From contig NZ_KB899040.1 in NCBI RefSeq assembly GCF_000378005.1, forward strand, positions 67,163 to 131,162: a stretch of 64,000 nt of DNA, in the 5' to 3' direction. This document shows positions 28,084 through 36,697 of the stretch, in pieces. The translations under genes and the position numbers were made by a program. Numbering within the stretch: the first letter of the stretch is position 1; every line of letters begins with the position of its first letter. Source of the stretch: Coprothermobacter platensis DSM 11748. GTDB lineage: Bacteria; Coprothermobacterota; Coprothermobacteria; Coprothermobacterales; Coprothermobacteraceae. The notes under the pieces were generated by a model, which ran no database searches, was not told the origin of the DNA, and saw only the letters and a program-made list of their open reading frames with translations.

Positions 28084-28695
28084 ATGGCGAACAATGATAA
28101 CAGCGTACTGGTTGACGCGCGGGGGAAAGCATGCCCTACTCCGGTTATTATGACAAAGAAGGCTGTTGAATCTGCGCCTGGTCAGGTTGTTACGGTCATC
28201 GTTGATAACGATGTTGCAAAAGAGAATGTCTCGAAGTTTGCTGCCACTGTAAACTATGATGTCTCCATGGAAAGCAAAGAGGGGCTTTACTATCTTACGT
28301 TAACGCCTAAGGCTACGAAAGATAACCCTAATGTAGGGGAAATGTGTCAGGGCATAGAGGGTCAGTCCTACGTTATTGTTATTTCCAGCGACATGTTTGG
28401 GCAAGGTGATGAAGCGCTGGGAAAACTGCTTATGAAAAACTACATTTATGCAATAAAAGAACTGGATAATAAACCTGCCTCTATGCTTTTCTTGAACAGA
28501 GGCGTTATGCTCACTACAGAGGGCTCCGAGCTCATAAACGATTTGAAGGAGCTTGAAAACATGGGCGTTGAAGTTATCTCATGTGGTACATGCTTGGACT
28601 TCTATCACCTGAAAGAGAAATTGCAAGTGGGGAGTGTAGGTAACATGTTTACAATAGCAGATAAAATGAGCAAAAACAGGACAGTGATTTTGTAA
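28084..28695 (+). CDS. yedF: YedF-type sulfurtransferase-like selenium metabolism protein
   Basis: 203 residues. The N-terminal TusA-like domain (about 8-75) has DARGKACPTPVIMTKKA with the CPxP cysteine. The C-terminal DsrE-like domain has VISCGTCLDFYHLKEKL with two further cysteines. This two-domain form is the one known from comparative genomics to occur with selenium users. It may carry persulfide or perselenide from the upstream desulfurase to SelD. The ATG follows AAAGGAGG. Confidence 0.9.
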   Translation: MANNDNSVLVDARGKACPTPVIMTKKAVESAPGQVVTVIVDNDVAKENVSKFAATVNYDVSMESKEGLYYLTLTPKATKDNPNVGEMCQGIEGQSYVIVISSDMFGQGDEALGKLLMKNYIYAIKELDNKPASMLFLNRGVMLTTEGSELINDLKELENMGVEVISCGTCLDFYHLKEKLQVGSVGNMFTIADKMSKNRTVIL

Positions 28696-28745
28696 TACAT
28701 AAGCGCGAACAACTGCGGTGTGTTTTTGCGGAGGTAGAAGTTATA

Positions 28746-28823
28746 TTGCTTCAGTTGGTGCAGTTATTCGTTGGCATGGTATGTAATAAGAACAGAATGT
28801 CCGTTATGTGTGTAGTGAAATAG
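28746..28823 (+). CDS. Possible 25-codon leader ORF upstream of grdX
   Basis: A TTG 11 nt after GCGGAGG opens a 25-residue hydrophobic reading frame that ends in TAG at 28821-28823. That stop overlaps the AGGCGGTGA ribosome site of grdX. The arrangement suggests translational coupling or a regulatory leader peptide. The peptide has no family signature, the start codon is weak, and it could be chance. Confidence 0.3.
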   Translation: MLQLVQLFVGMVCNKNRMSVMCVVK

Positions 28824-28851
28824 GCGGTGATCGAGTATTAATAGCACTATT

Positions 28852-29199
28852 GTGATTGTTACAAATAATAAAATCGTTGCAGAACAATATAATGAACATT
28901 CTCTATTTGTGGATGGTTCAACATTGGACGTCTTATTGAAATGCCAAGAGTTGCTTTCAGAATCTTATGACCTTCTTACTCACCCTATGACGGGCAATGT
29001 GCAGATTAGTAAAACGCCATATAAATCTGTTGTTATGCAAAAAGCAGACAAAGTGCAAGAGAAAAGCTATGAACTGATAAACGCAGCTATAGAGAAAGCA
29101 AGAGAAGGAAAAGAGCCAAATCACCCAAAATCAGTGCTGGATGACTATGCTTTTATTGATTTAGAACTCATCAAAGGGCCGCTGGAGGACCTGCTTTAG
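28852..29199 (+). CDS. grdX: GrdX, glycine reductase-associated protein
   Basis: 115 residues from the GTG at 28852. The N-terminal IVTNNKIV and LLTHPMTGNVQISKTPYKSVVM match GrdX, a small protein of unknown function normally at the head of glycine reductase operons. The only good ribosome site, AGGCGGTGA (28822-28830), is 21 nt from this GTG but 6 nt from an in-frame AUU at 28837, which would add five residues. Here grdX is cut off from trxB by 6.5 kb of sugar genes. Confidence 0.8.
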   Translation: MIVTNNKIVAEQYNEHSLFVDGSTLDVLLKCQELLSESYDLLTHPMTGNVQISKTPYKSVVMQKADKVQEKSYELINAAIEKAREGKEPNHPKSVLDDYAFIDLELIKGPLEDLL

Positions 29200-29220
29200 G
29201 GAAAGTTGTCCAGCGGCCCT
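29175..29220. terminator. Large hairpin over the grdX stop codon
   Basis: A perfect 12-bp GC-rich repeat (29175-29186 with 29209-29220, arm AGGGCCGCTGGA) has a 22-nt loop containing the grdX stop codon. It lies between convergent grdX and glxK and has no U-tract on either side, so it may end or stabilise both messages. Confidence 0.55.
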
Positions 29221-29225
29221 CGTGT

Positions 29226-30374
29226 CTAACTCAACCGTGTCAAGGCAACTAAAAGTCTGCCAATGTTCTGTGCTTTATCCACGAGTAAGCTGTAGGCGTT
29301 CTCCATGGCTTCCTTCAAGGACATGGGGCCATTGGCTATGGAAAAGGCAGCAACTATGCCCTGGTCGAAGAGCTCCTGGTAACCTTCTCCCAAACCGCCA
29401 GAAATGAGCAGAACGGGTTTACCCACACGTTTGCCCAAGTTTGCTACACCAGAAGGTGCTTTTCCAAATTTAGCTGTTTGGCAATCAGTTCTGCCTTCAC
29501 CTGTAATGATGATGTCAGATTTAGCGGCTAACGTGTCCATGTGCGTAACTTCCATGACAACGTCTATGCCACGGCGCATTTCCGCATGAAAAAAGGCTTT
29601 CAGAGCAAAGCCCAAGCCCCCTGCAGCACCTGATCCAGGTTCATCTCTATAATCTTTTCCTAAGGTTTTGGCAACAACATCAGCAAAGTGGGAAAGGTTT
29701 TGGTCAAGCAATGTAACCATTTCTTCATCTGCACCCTTCTGAGGTCCATAAACAGCCGATGCACCGTTTTCGCCACACAGTGGATTGTCCACATCACACG
29801 CTACCGTAAAAGTAGCACTTCTGAGCCTGGGGTCCATGTTGCTCATGACTATACTTTCCACTCTGTACAGCTCACCACCACAGGATGGTACGTCTTTACC
29901 TTCTTTATCGAGGAACCTTATCCCGAGCGCTTCGAGCATGCCCGCGCCTGCATCATTGGTTGCGCTTCCGCCTATGCCAATGATGAATCGCATGCAACCG
30001 CGGTCTAGTGCATGTTTTATGAGCTCACCGGTGCCATAGGTTGTGGTTAGGAGCGGATTGCGCTTTGAAGGAGGAACTAAGTTTAAGCCGGAGGCTGCCG
30101 CCATCTCTATGACTGCTGTGCCATCGGGCAGGATGCCGTAAAAACTACTCACAGGGTCGCCCAAAGGCCCTGTAACGGTTATCTTCACCAGTTCACCACC
30201 CATGGCACTTAGAAACGCATCCACAGTGCCTTCTCCACCATCCGCTATGGGCACTTTCAGCACTACAAAAGTTTCTTTGCTGGCTTTGAGCAGGCCTTCT
30301 TCAACAGCTTCGCAAACCTGTTTTGAAGAAAGACTACCTTTGAAAGAATCTGGTGCTATCAAAACATTCATCAT
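29226..30374 (-). CDS. glxK: Glycerate kinase (GlxK/GarK family)
   Basis: 382 residues from the ATG at 30374, 8 nt after GGAAGGG; the frame is open for 48 more codons upstream into gntP but without homology. APDSFKGSLSS at the N-terminus, ADGGEGTVDAF, IGIGGSATNDAGAGML and GEGRTDCQTAKFGKAP are diagnostic. It phosphorylates D-glycerate with ATP. It follows the GntP permease gene by 17 bp, so the pair probably takes up and uses glycerate or a related acid. Confidence 0.93.
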   Translation of the reverse strand: MMNVLIAPDSFKGSLSSKQVCEAVEEGLLKASKETFVVLKVPIADGGEGTVDAFLSAMGGELVKITVTGPLGDPVSSFYGILPDGTAVIEMAAASGLNLVPPSKRNPLLTTTYGTGELIKHALDRGCMRFIIGIGGSATNDAGAGMLEALGIRFLDKEGKDVPSCGGELYRVESIVMSNMDPRLRSATFTVACDVDNPLCGENGASAVYGPQKGADEEMVTLLDQNLSHFADVVAKTLGKDYRDEPGSGAAGGLGFALKAFFHAEMRRGIDVVMEVTHMDTLAAKSDIIITGEGRTDCQTAKFGKAPSGVANLGKRVGKPVLLISGGLGEGYQELFDQGIVAAFSIANGPMSLKEAMENAYSLLVDKAQNIGRLLVALTRLS

Positions 30375-30391
30375 GGCATCAACCCTTCCCG

Positions 30392-31774
30392 TCAAGCAAA
30401 AAGGGCAAATATGATCAACGTGGTGGCGATAGTTGCTAAGCCTTCTAAGAGAGTGCCCATGGTCTGTGCTTTGTAAGCATCGGTGACTTTCATACCACTG
30501 AACTGGCTTACCACCCAAAAATAGCTATCGTTGACATGGGACACCGTCATGGCTCCTGCACCAATGGCCATTACGGCCAATGCAAGCTGGAGAGGTGTGG
30601 TTATGCCAAGCTGCGCTAGCATAGGAGCCATCATGCTGGAGGTGGTTACTAAAGCCACTGTGGAAGAACCCTGAGCTGTCTTGAGTAAGGCAGAAATCAC
30701 GAAAAGAAGTATGATGGCGCCAATACCTGTCAAGTTCCCCGTGGCAAGGGTTTTTATGTAGTCAGCTATGGGCGAGTTGGAAAGCACTGCCCCTAAAGAT
30801 CCACCTGCTCCTGTTATAAGCAGTATGTTTGCTGAGTCGAGCATACCTTTTCCGACCCAACCACTGAGTGTCTCCTCAGACAGATTTGGTAGCAAGAGGA
30901 AGGACAGCAGTACGCCAACCATCAATGCATTTACTGGGGTGCCCAGAAATGTAATGAATGCACTACCAAAGCCTGTGTACTTCGTGAAACTGACCACGGA
31001 AGACAAACCTATTAAAACTATGGGAACAACGATGGGGGCGAAAGAAAGCCACACATTTGGTAATTTTTTGTATTGGTTCTTCAGCTCATCGTAGCTCATT
31101 TGATTTTCTGTGCCTTCAATGACGATGGTCTTGCCAATACGGTTCGCCCACCAAAGCCCTACTAAAGCGGCTGGAATGGCCACAATGAGTCCAACAATGA
31201 TAACCAAACCCAGGTCTGCACCTACATTTCCGGCTGCAGCTATGGGCCCTGGCGTGGGTGGCACCAGAGTATGGGTTGCGTACAGACCAGTGGAGAGAGC
31301 CACAGCCATGGTGGCTAACGGTACGCCAGCTCTTTTTGCTAGTGCCTTGTTAAGTGGTGAAAGGATGACAAATCCCGAATCACAGAAAACGGGAATACTG
31401 GTTATGTAGCCAATTATGGTCATTGCTAACGGTGAACGTTTTTCTCCCACAATACCCAAAATGGTGTCCGCCATACGCAGAGCAGCACCGGATTTTTCTA
31501 TAATGGTTCCTATGATTGTTCCGAAAACGATAACTAATCCTATGCTAGTCATCAAGTTGCCAAAGCCACTTGCTATGATTGTGCCAATGTATTTGAGTGG
31601 CATGCCCGATAGAAAAGCGAAAATGTAAGCGCTAAACAGCAATGCTAAGAATGGATGCAATTTCCATTTGGATGTAGACCAGATAATGAAGATAATCACT
31701 AACACCAGGAAAACCAAAAGCATTGGTCCATGCACCATAACTTGTTTCATTTCCGCCACTTGTTCCGGCGTCAT
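30392..31774 (-). CDS. GntP family permease (gluconate/glycerate type)
   Basis: 460 residues from the ATG at 31774, 7 nt after GGGGAGGCG; an in-frame extension to 31894 would read through the divergent promoter. About 12 hydrophobic segments. GYITSIPVFCDSGFVIL, THTLVPPTPGPIAAA and AVMAIGAGAMTVSHVNDSYFWVVSQFSG are conserved GntP regions. The family imports gluconate or other sugar acids with protons; the adjacent glycerate kinase points to glycerate. Confidence 0.92.
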   Translation of the reverse strand: MTPEQVAEMKQVMVHGPMLLVFLVLVIIFIIWSTSKWKLHPFLALLFSAYIFAFLSGMPLKYIGTIIASGFGNLMTSIGLVIVFGTIIGTIIEKSGAALRMADTILGIVGEKRSPLAMTIIGYITSIPVFCDSGFVILSPLNKALAKRAGVPLATMAVALSTGLYATHTLVPPTPGPIAAAGNVGADLGLVIIVGLIVAIPAALVGLWWANRIGKTIVIEGTENQMSYDELKNQYKKLPNVWLSFAPIVVPIVLIGLSSVVSFTKYTGFGSAFITFLGTPVNALMVGVLLSFLLLPNLSEETLSGWVGKGMLDSANILLITGAGGSLGAVLSNSPIADYIKTLATGNLTGIGAIILLFVISALLKTAQGSSTVALVTTSSMMAPMLAQLGITTPLQLALAVMAIGAGAMTVSHVNDSYFWVVSQFSGMKVTDAYKAQTMGTLLEGLATIATTLIIFALFA

Positions 31775-31887
31775 AAAACATCGCCTCCCCAAAAAGATGC
31801 AAGTGTATATAACTTGAATTATATATGTGATGAATAAAATCCGTTTAACTGCATAACGGAAGCTCAAAACATCATTAAGAAAATCTC

Positions 31888-31948
31888 TTGACAACGCTTA
31901 TGGTGAGCGTATATAATCATAAACAAGCATATATGATCACAAATAAGC
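31888..31948 (+). promoter_or_regulatory. fru operon promoter with tandem operator repeats
   Basis: TTGACA (31888-31893) and TATAAT (31912-31917) are 18 bp apart. Two direct repeats, ATAATCATAAACAAGC (31913-31928) and ATGATCACAAATAAGC (31933-31948), match at 13 of 16 positions with a 20-bp period and cover the -10 box and start point. DeoR-family regulators often bind direct repeats, so this is a likely FruR site. Confidence 0.7.
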
Positions 31949-31968
31949 AATAACGAGCAGGTGATAGG

Positions 31969-32745
31969 ATGCTGGTGGGCGAACGGAGAAGGAAGATCTT
32001 GGAAGTTTTGAATTCTGGCAAAGCGGTAACTGTGGAAGAGCTAAGCCAAGCATTAGACGTATCGCCTTCTACTGTGAGGAGAGACCTAAGCTTTTTGCAG
32101 TCCAAGGGATTGCTATTAAGAACGCATGGTGGAGCCATGCCCCCATCTTTAACAAATTACGAACCATCTTTGACTGAAAAGGAAAACAGCATGGTGGAAG
32201 AGAAAAAGGCTATAGGCAAGTACGCAGCTTCACTTATCGAAGAAGGGGATACTGTTATCATAGACGCAGGTTCTACCACCATTGAAATCGTTAGAAACAT
32301 AAGGGTAAACAAGGCAGTTATAGTAACTAACTTCTTGAGAGTCTCCTTGGAAATGCCTTATAAATCAGATATAGAGATCATTTTTACAGGGGGAAACTTT
32401 AGATTTAGCACACAGGCTATGGTTGGACCTATGGCAGAACGCTTTTTAGAACGTATCAGAGTTGATAAAGCATTTATCGGAACCAACGGTATAACACTGC
32501 AAGGTTTCTCTACTCCAAATACTGTAGAGGCCGCCACCAAGAGAGCTATGGTGCAAGCAGGAGAAAAAGTTTTTGTAGTTGCCGATAGCAGTAAGTTCAA
32601 CAACGAATCGTTTATCCGTTTTGCCGACATAGATGAAGTGGACTGTGTGGTAACTGATTGGCATTTGACTCGTGACCAAGCTGAGGAGTTCAGCGACGCT
32701 GGGCTGGAGATTATAAGAGTAAAAGAGGACGGCGAACGGTTATGA
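31969..32745 (+). CDS. fruR: DeoR-family repressor of the fructose operon
   Basis: 258 residues. The N-terminal HTH has ERRRKILEVLNSGKAVTVEELSQAL and VSPSTVRRDLSFL. The C-terminal effector domain (DeoRC, DAGSTTIEIVRN, GTNGIT, VADSSKF) has an isomerase-like fold that senses phosphosugars. It leads the fruRKA operon, overlaps fruK by 4 bp (ATGA), and probably responds to fructose-1-phosphate, as in other Gram-positives. Confidence 0.9.
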   Translation: MLVGERRRKILEVLNSGKAVTVEELSQALDVSPSTVRRDLSFLQSKGLLLRTHGGAMPPSLTNYEPSLTEKENSMVEEKKAIGKYAASLIEEGDTVIIDAGSTTIEIVRNIRVNKAVIVTNFLRVSLEMPYKSDIEIIFTGGNFRFSTQAMVGPMAERFLERIRVDKAFIGTNGITLQGFSTPNTVEAATKRAMVQAGEKVFVVADSSKFNNESFIRFADIDEVDCVVTDWHLTRDQAEEFSDAGLEIIRVKEDGERL

Positions 32746-33659
32746 CAGAGGTTGCTACAGTCACTATGAACCCTGCTATCGACCATACTGTGTTTTTGGA
32801 AACGTTCGCTCCTAACATGCTGAATCGCGCTACTAACGTTGAATACAACATAGGGGGCAAAGGCATAAATGTCTCAAAAGTGCTTTCTTATTTAAAAGTT
32901 CCCAGTATTGCTTTAGGGTTTCTTGGACGCAATGCACTGTTTTTCGAAGACGAACTTAAAGCCATGGGCATTGAAACGGATTTTGTAGAAGTCACCGGAC
33001 GAACGCGAACGAATATAAAAGTTGTCGATATGAGCAGCGCTAAAGTCACCGAGATAAATGAGCCAGGTCCTTCCATAAGTGAAGAGAAGCTGGAAATGCT
33101 ACTCGAGAAATTGAGGGAATGCAGTAAGGCTTGTAAGTACGTGGTACTTTCTGGAAGTTTGCCCCCCGGTATAGAAAGTTCAATTTATAAAACGCTCATA
33201 AAAGAAGTCCAATCATTAGGGGCATTAGCTATTTTAGACGCTGAAGGTGATGCTTTAAGAAATGGAATAGAAGCAGTTCCTTTCATGATAAAGCCTAATA
33301 TACATGAGCTCGAGGGGTTTTTAGGCAGAACCATAAACAACCACAAAGATCTGATGAATGTTTGCAGAAACCTTCTCGGTACAGGCGTGTCCTTGGTCGT
33401 TGTTTCCATGGGTAACCAAGGAAGCCTATGTGCCAGTAAAGAGGGCATATACCGTGTTCATCCGCTCACAATTGACGTGAAAAACACTGTAGGAGCAGGT
33501 GATGCCATGGTGTCAGGCTATGTATATGGACTGCTAAACGGTTTGGAGGGAGAAGCGTTAGCAAGTTTTGGTGCTGCGGTTTCGTGTGCACAAATTGTGG
33601 GGGATTTCTCCATGCTTGACAGTCTGCGTGCGCAGATAAGAATAGAAAGGTGGGAATGA
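32742..33659 (+). CDS. fruK: 1-phosphofructokinase
   Basis: 305 residues of the PfkB ribokinase family. TMNPAIDHTVFL, YNIGGKGINVSKVL and the C-terminal VGAGDAMVSGYVYG with the catalytic Asp are present. It converts fructose-1-phosphate to fructose-1,6-bisphosphate. Its product feeds aldolase; a class II aldolase gene lies at 58.5 kb. It is coupled to fruR upstream, and the IIA gene starts 3 bp after it. Confidence 0.95.
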   Translation: MTEVATVTMNPAIDHTVFLETFAPNMLNRATNVEYNIGGKGINVSKVLSYLKVPSIALGFLGRNALFFEDELKAMGIETDFVEVTGRTRTNIKVVDMSSAKVTEINEPGPSISEEKLEMLLEKLRECSKACKYVVLSGSLPPGIESSIYKTLIKEVQSLGALAILDAEGDALRNGIEAVPFMIKPNIHELEGFLGRTINNHKDLMNVCRNLLGTGVSLVVVSMGNQGSLCASKEGIYRVHPLTIDVKNTVGAGDAMVSGYVYGLLNGLEGEALASFGAAVSCAQIVGDFSMLDSLRAQIRIERWE

Positions 33660-33662
33660 CGT

Positions 33663-34118
33663 ATGGGTATTTCAGAAGTATTAAGACCAGAGCTTATGAC
33701 CTTCGACATGAAAGCTGAGAAGAAGGCAGATGCCATAAGAGAGTTGGCTCAGCTCATATATGACCATGGATATGTCAGTGACCTACAGGGTTTGGTAGAT
33801 GCTGCCATGGCGAGAGAAGCTGATTATTCCACAGGTATCGGTATGGGCGTGGGAATTCCACATGCTAAGAGCCCATTAGTTAAAGAAGCTGTCGTGGCAT
33901 TTGGAAGGTCAAAAAAGGGTATCGAATTTGATTCCTTCGATGGAGAACCCGTTTATATTGTTTTTCTTATTGCTGTTCCAGAAAACGCTGACAAAGAACA
34001 TCTAAACATATTAAGTACGCTTTCAAGGGCATTGATGCATGAGGAGGTGAGAGGCGCTCTGTTGAAAGCCAGCACACCTGAAGAGGTCATACAAGCGTTT
34101 CAAAGTAAAGCAGATTAA
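33663..34118 (+). CDS. PTS fructose-type IIA component
   Basis: 151 residues, a stand-alone IIA of the mannitol/fructose type. The phosphorylation site is His67 in GVGIPHAKS, followed by VAFGRSKKGIEFDSFDG. It receives phosphate from HPr and passes it to the IIB domain encoded next. In many species IIA is fused to IIBC; here it is a separate gene. Confidence 0.93.
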   Translation: MGISEVLRPELMTFDMKAEKKADAIRELAQLIYDHGYVSDLQGLVDAAMAREADYSTGIGMGVGIPHAKSPLVKEAVVAFGRSKKGIEFDSFDGEPVYIVFLIAVPENADKEHLNILSTLSRALMHEEVRGALLKASTPEEVIQAFQSKAD

Positions 34119-34148
34119 CGAGAAAGAGTGTTCGGGGAGGTGTAAGGT

Positions 34149-35546
34149 ATGAAATTTGTTGCGGTGACGTCCTGCCCTACGGGTATAGCTCATACCTACA
34201 TGGCAGCAGAAAGCTTGGAAAAGGCAGCAAAAGAACTCGGTGTAGAAATAAAAGTAGAAACCGAAGGTTCTGTGGGCCCAGAAAACGCTTTGACTCCTGA
34301 AGACATAAGGGACGCTGATGCAGTAATTATTGCAGCAGCAACACAGGTAGCAAAAGATAGATTCCGAGGCAAACCCGTATTAGAAGTGCCCATACAAGAT
34401 GCCATAAAAGATGGAAAGGCTGTCTTGCAACGTGCCATGAAATTGGAAAGGCCAAAAGCTGATTATGTGACAGAGGTCGAAAAAACCAAAGAAGAACGTT
34501 CTGAAAGCAGATCGGGCATTTATAAACACCTCATGACAGGCGTATCCTACATGATTCCATTTGTGGTGGCAGGAGGCATATTAATTGCTATCTCTTTCGC
34601 GTTTGGTATACACGCTTCGGAGGTAGAAGGAAGTCTCGCTTGGGCGTTGAACAAAATCGGTGGAGGCACAGCTTTTGCATTGATGGTTCCTATTCTTGCA
34701 GGTTATATCGCTTATTCTATAGCAGATAGGCCAGGGCTTGCTCCAGGAATGGTTGGCGGTATGCTTTCTGTTTCTTTAGGTGCAGGTTTTATTGGAGGTA
34801 TTGTGGCTGGCTTTATTGCTGGCTATTTTACGCAGTGGCTAAAAACAGTCATTAAACTTCCCAAATCGTTGCAAGGGCTTATGCCAGTATTAGTTCTACC
34901 TTTAATTTCCACAGCCGTTGTTGGATTGCTCATGATTTATGTTATAGGAAAGCCTGTGGCTGCAATAATGACAGCTCTAACCAACTGGCTTACGGGCATG
35001 ACAGAAGCAAACGCCATTATATTAGGTATCATCCTGGGACTTATGATGGCTTTGGACATGGGAGGTCCGGTAAACAAAGCGGCTTATACGTTTGCCGTAG
35101 GCCTTCTCGGCTCTCAAGTTTATATGCCTATGGCTGCTGTTATGGCAGCAGGCATGACACCTCCGTTAGCTTTGGCATTGGCTACTGTAATAGCTAAGAA
35201 CAAATTTACCAGCGAGGAGTTGGAAGCAGGAAAAGTAGCATGGGTTTTAGGCGCGAGCTTTATAACGGAAGGAGCAATTCCATTTGCCGCAGCAGATCCT
35301 TTTAGAGTGATCCCTTCCATAATGGCTGGGTCTGCCGTGACAGGTGCACTTTCTATGGCATTTGGTTGTAAACTCATGGCGCCTCATGGAGGCATATTTG
35401 TATTCTTTATTCCTGGAGTGATAACAAATCTGCCTATGTACATACTTTCTATCGTAGCAGGCACCATCGTTTCAGCTCTTTTATTGGTGGCTTTAAAGCC
35501 GAACCTCAAGAAGACAGAAAATGTAGCCGCATCGGTTAGCGAGTAA
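34149..35546 (+). CDS. fruA: PTS fructose transporter subunit IIBC
   Basis: 465 residues. The IIB domain (1-100) starts [17 protein letters not shown] with phospho-Cys9. After a charged linker, the IIC domain (about 120-455) has about ten membrane segments with [26 protein letters not shown]-type and [13 protein letters not shown] motifs of fructose IIC. It imports fructose as fructose-1-phosphate. The ribosome site is GGGGAGG. HPr and enzyme I are not in the window. A terminator follows. Confidence 0.95.
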   Translation: MKFVAVTSCPTGIAHTYMAAESLEKAAKELGVEIKVETEGSVGPENALTPEDIRDADAVIIAAATQVAKDRFRGKPVLEVPIQDAIKDGKAVLQRAMKLERPKADYVTEVEKTKEERSESRSGIYKHLMTGVSYMIPFVVAGGILIAISFAFGIHASEVEGSLAWALNKIGGGTAFALMVPILAGYIAYSIADRPGLAPGMVGGMLSVSLGAGFIGGIVAGFIAGYFTQWLKTVIKLPKSLQGLMPVLVLPLISTAVVGLLMIYVIGKPVAAIMTALTNWLTGMTEANAIILGIILGLMMALDMGGPVNKAAYTFAVGLLGSQVYMPMAAVMAAGMTPPLALALATVIAKNKFTSEELEAGKVAWVLGASFITEGAIPFAAADPFRVIPSIMAGSAVTGALSMAFGCKLMAPHGGIFVFFIPGVITNLPMYILSIVAGTIVSALLLVALKPNLKKTENVAASVSE

Positions 35547-35580
35547 TAAATCACATTCACTCCGATTTGCCGGTTTTGTA

Positions 35581-35623
35581 AAAAAGCCGATACCCTTTCC
35601 AAAAAGGTGTCGGCTTTTTTTTG
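35581..35623 (+). terminator. Terminator of the fru operon
   Basis: GCCGATACC (35587-35595) pairs with GGTGTCGGC (35607-35615) with one G-U pair, flanked by a run of A upstream and eight T downstream. This is a classic intrinsic terminator. Confidence 0.92.
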
Positions 35624-35749
35624 CGTTTATGCAAACTTGAGCTTTCTTGTATTATCACTATGCATACACTTATTTAAGAACAATGATAAAATTAATTTAA
35701 CGTGAATCGAGACAAAATGAACAATAAAAAGCTTCGGTGAGGTGACAAA

Positions 35750-36679
35750 ATGCCCGATTTGTATGACTGCCTAATCATTGGCGCAGGGCCGGCGGGATTG
35801 TCTGCTGGCATATACGCCGGAAGAGCAAGATTGAACACATTGGTTTTTGAAAAGAAGCAAATAGGTGGGCAAGCATCATTAACCTGGGGTTTGGAAAACT
35901 ACCCGGGTTCTGTGGAAGATCCTACTGGCCCAAAGATCACTGCCAGAATGCGCGAACAGGCTGAGGCTTTCGGTGCGATTATGAAGCACGAAGAGGTTAA
36001 GTCTGTTGATTTATCAGGAAAGATAAAAAAAGTTATTACCAACAAAGGTACCTATGAAGGCAAAACGGTGATTTTAGCACCTGGCGCGTCGCACATACGT
36101 CTTGGTATACCTGGTGAAGAAGAGTTTACCGGGAAAGGCGTTTCATATTGCGCTACATGTGACGCTGATTTCTTTACAGATTTGGACGTTATCGTCATAG
36201 GTGGAGGAGATTCTGGGCTTCAAGAAGGCCTGTATTTGACCAAGTACTGCAATAGTGTAACCATTGTAGAGATGCTGCCTGAGCTCAGAGCTTCAAAAAT
36301 CTTGCAAGAGAGAGCGGCTAATAACCCGAAAGTAAAGATCATTACCCACACAGCCGTTGAGAAAATCGAAGGGCAAGATCTGGTGGAAAAGGTCATTTTA
36401 AAGAACATGGAAACAGGCGAACGAACGGAGATGCCCGTTCAAGGTGTGTTTGTGTTCGCTGGTATGAAACCCGATACAGACCTTTTCAAGGGATTAGTGG
36501 ACATGGACCAGAAAGGGTATATTAAAGTCGATGAGTACATGAGGACTAATGTTCCTGGTGTGTTCGCTGCAGGCGATTGTAGGATCAAGTGGCTTAGACA
36601 GGTTGTAACGGCAGCAGCTGATGGAGCACAGGCAGCGGTAGCTGCTGAACAATATATTAGCGAGAATTTTGCCGAATAA
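35750..36679 (+). CDS. trxB: Thioredoxin reductase-like flavoenzyme of the glycine reductase locus
   Basis: 309 residues. The FAD-binding GAGPAGLSAG lies at 11-20, and the redox motif CATC (Cys134, Cys137) is intact. The second Rossmann motif GGGDSG is present, but the HRRxxxR segment that grips the NADPH phosphate is replaced by IVEMLPELR with an acidic Glu174, suggesting NADH or another donor. It reduces the thioredoxin encoded next, which feeds electrons to GrdA. The ribosome site is GAGGTGAC. Confidence 0.92.
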   Translation: MPDLYDCLIIGAGPAGLSAGIYAGRARLNTLVFEKKQIGGQASLTWGLENYPGSVEDPTGPKITARMREQAEAFGAIMKHEEVKSVDLSGKIKKVITNKGTYEGKTVILAPGASHIRLGIPGEEEFTGKGVSYCATCDADFFTDLDVIVIGGGDSGLQEGLYLTKYCNSVTIVEMLPELRASKILQERAANNPKVKIITHTAVEKIEGQDLVEKVILKNMETGERTEMPVQGVFVFAGMKPDTDLFKGLVDMDQKGYIKVDEYMRTNVPGVFAAGDCRIKWLRQVVTAAADGAQAAVAAEQYISENFAE

Positions 36680-36697
36680 AGAGGGAGGTGATTTTGT

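Noticed and set aside
28696-28851. Glycine riboswitch before grdX
   Set aside because: No tandem glycine aptamer core could be recognised in the roughly 150-nt gap; a small leader ORF explains the sequence better.
30375-30518. 48-codon N-terminal extension of glycerate kinase
   Set aside because: It lies inside the end of gntP and is unlike the family; the ATG at 30374 gives the usual APDSFKGS start.
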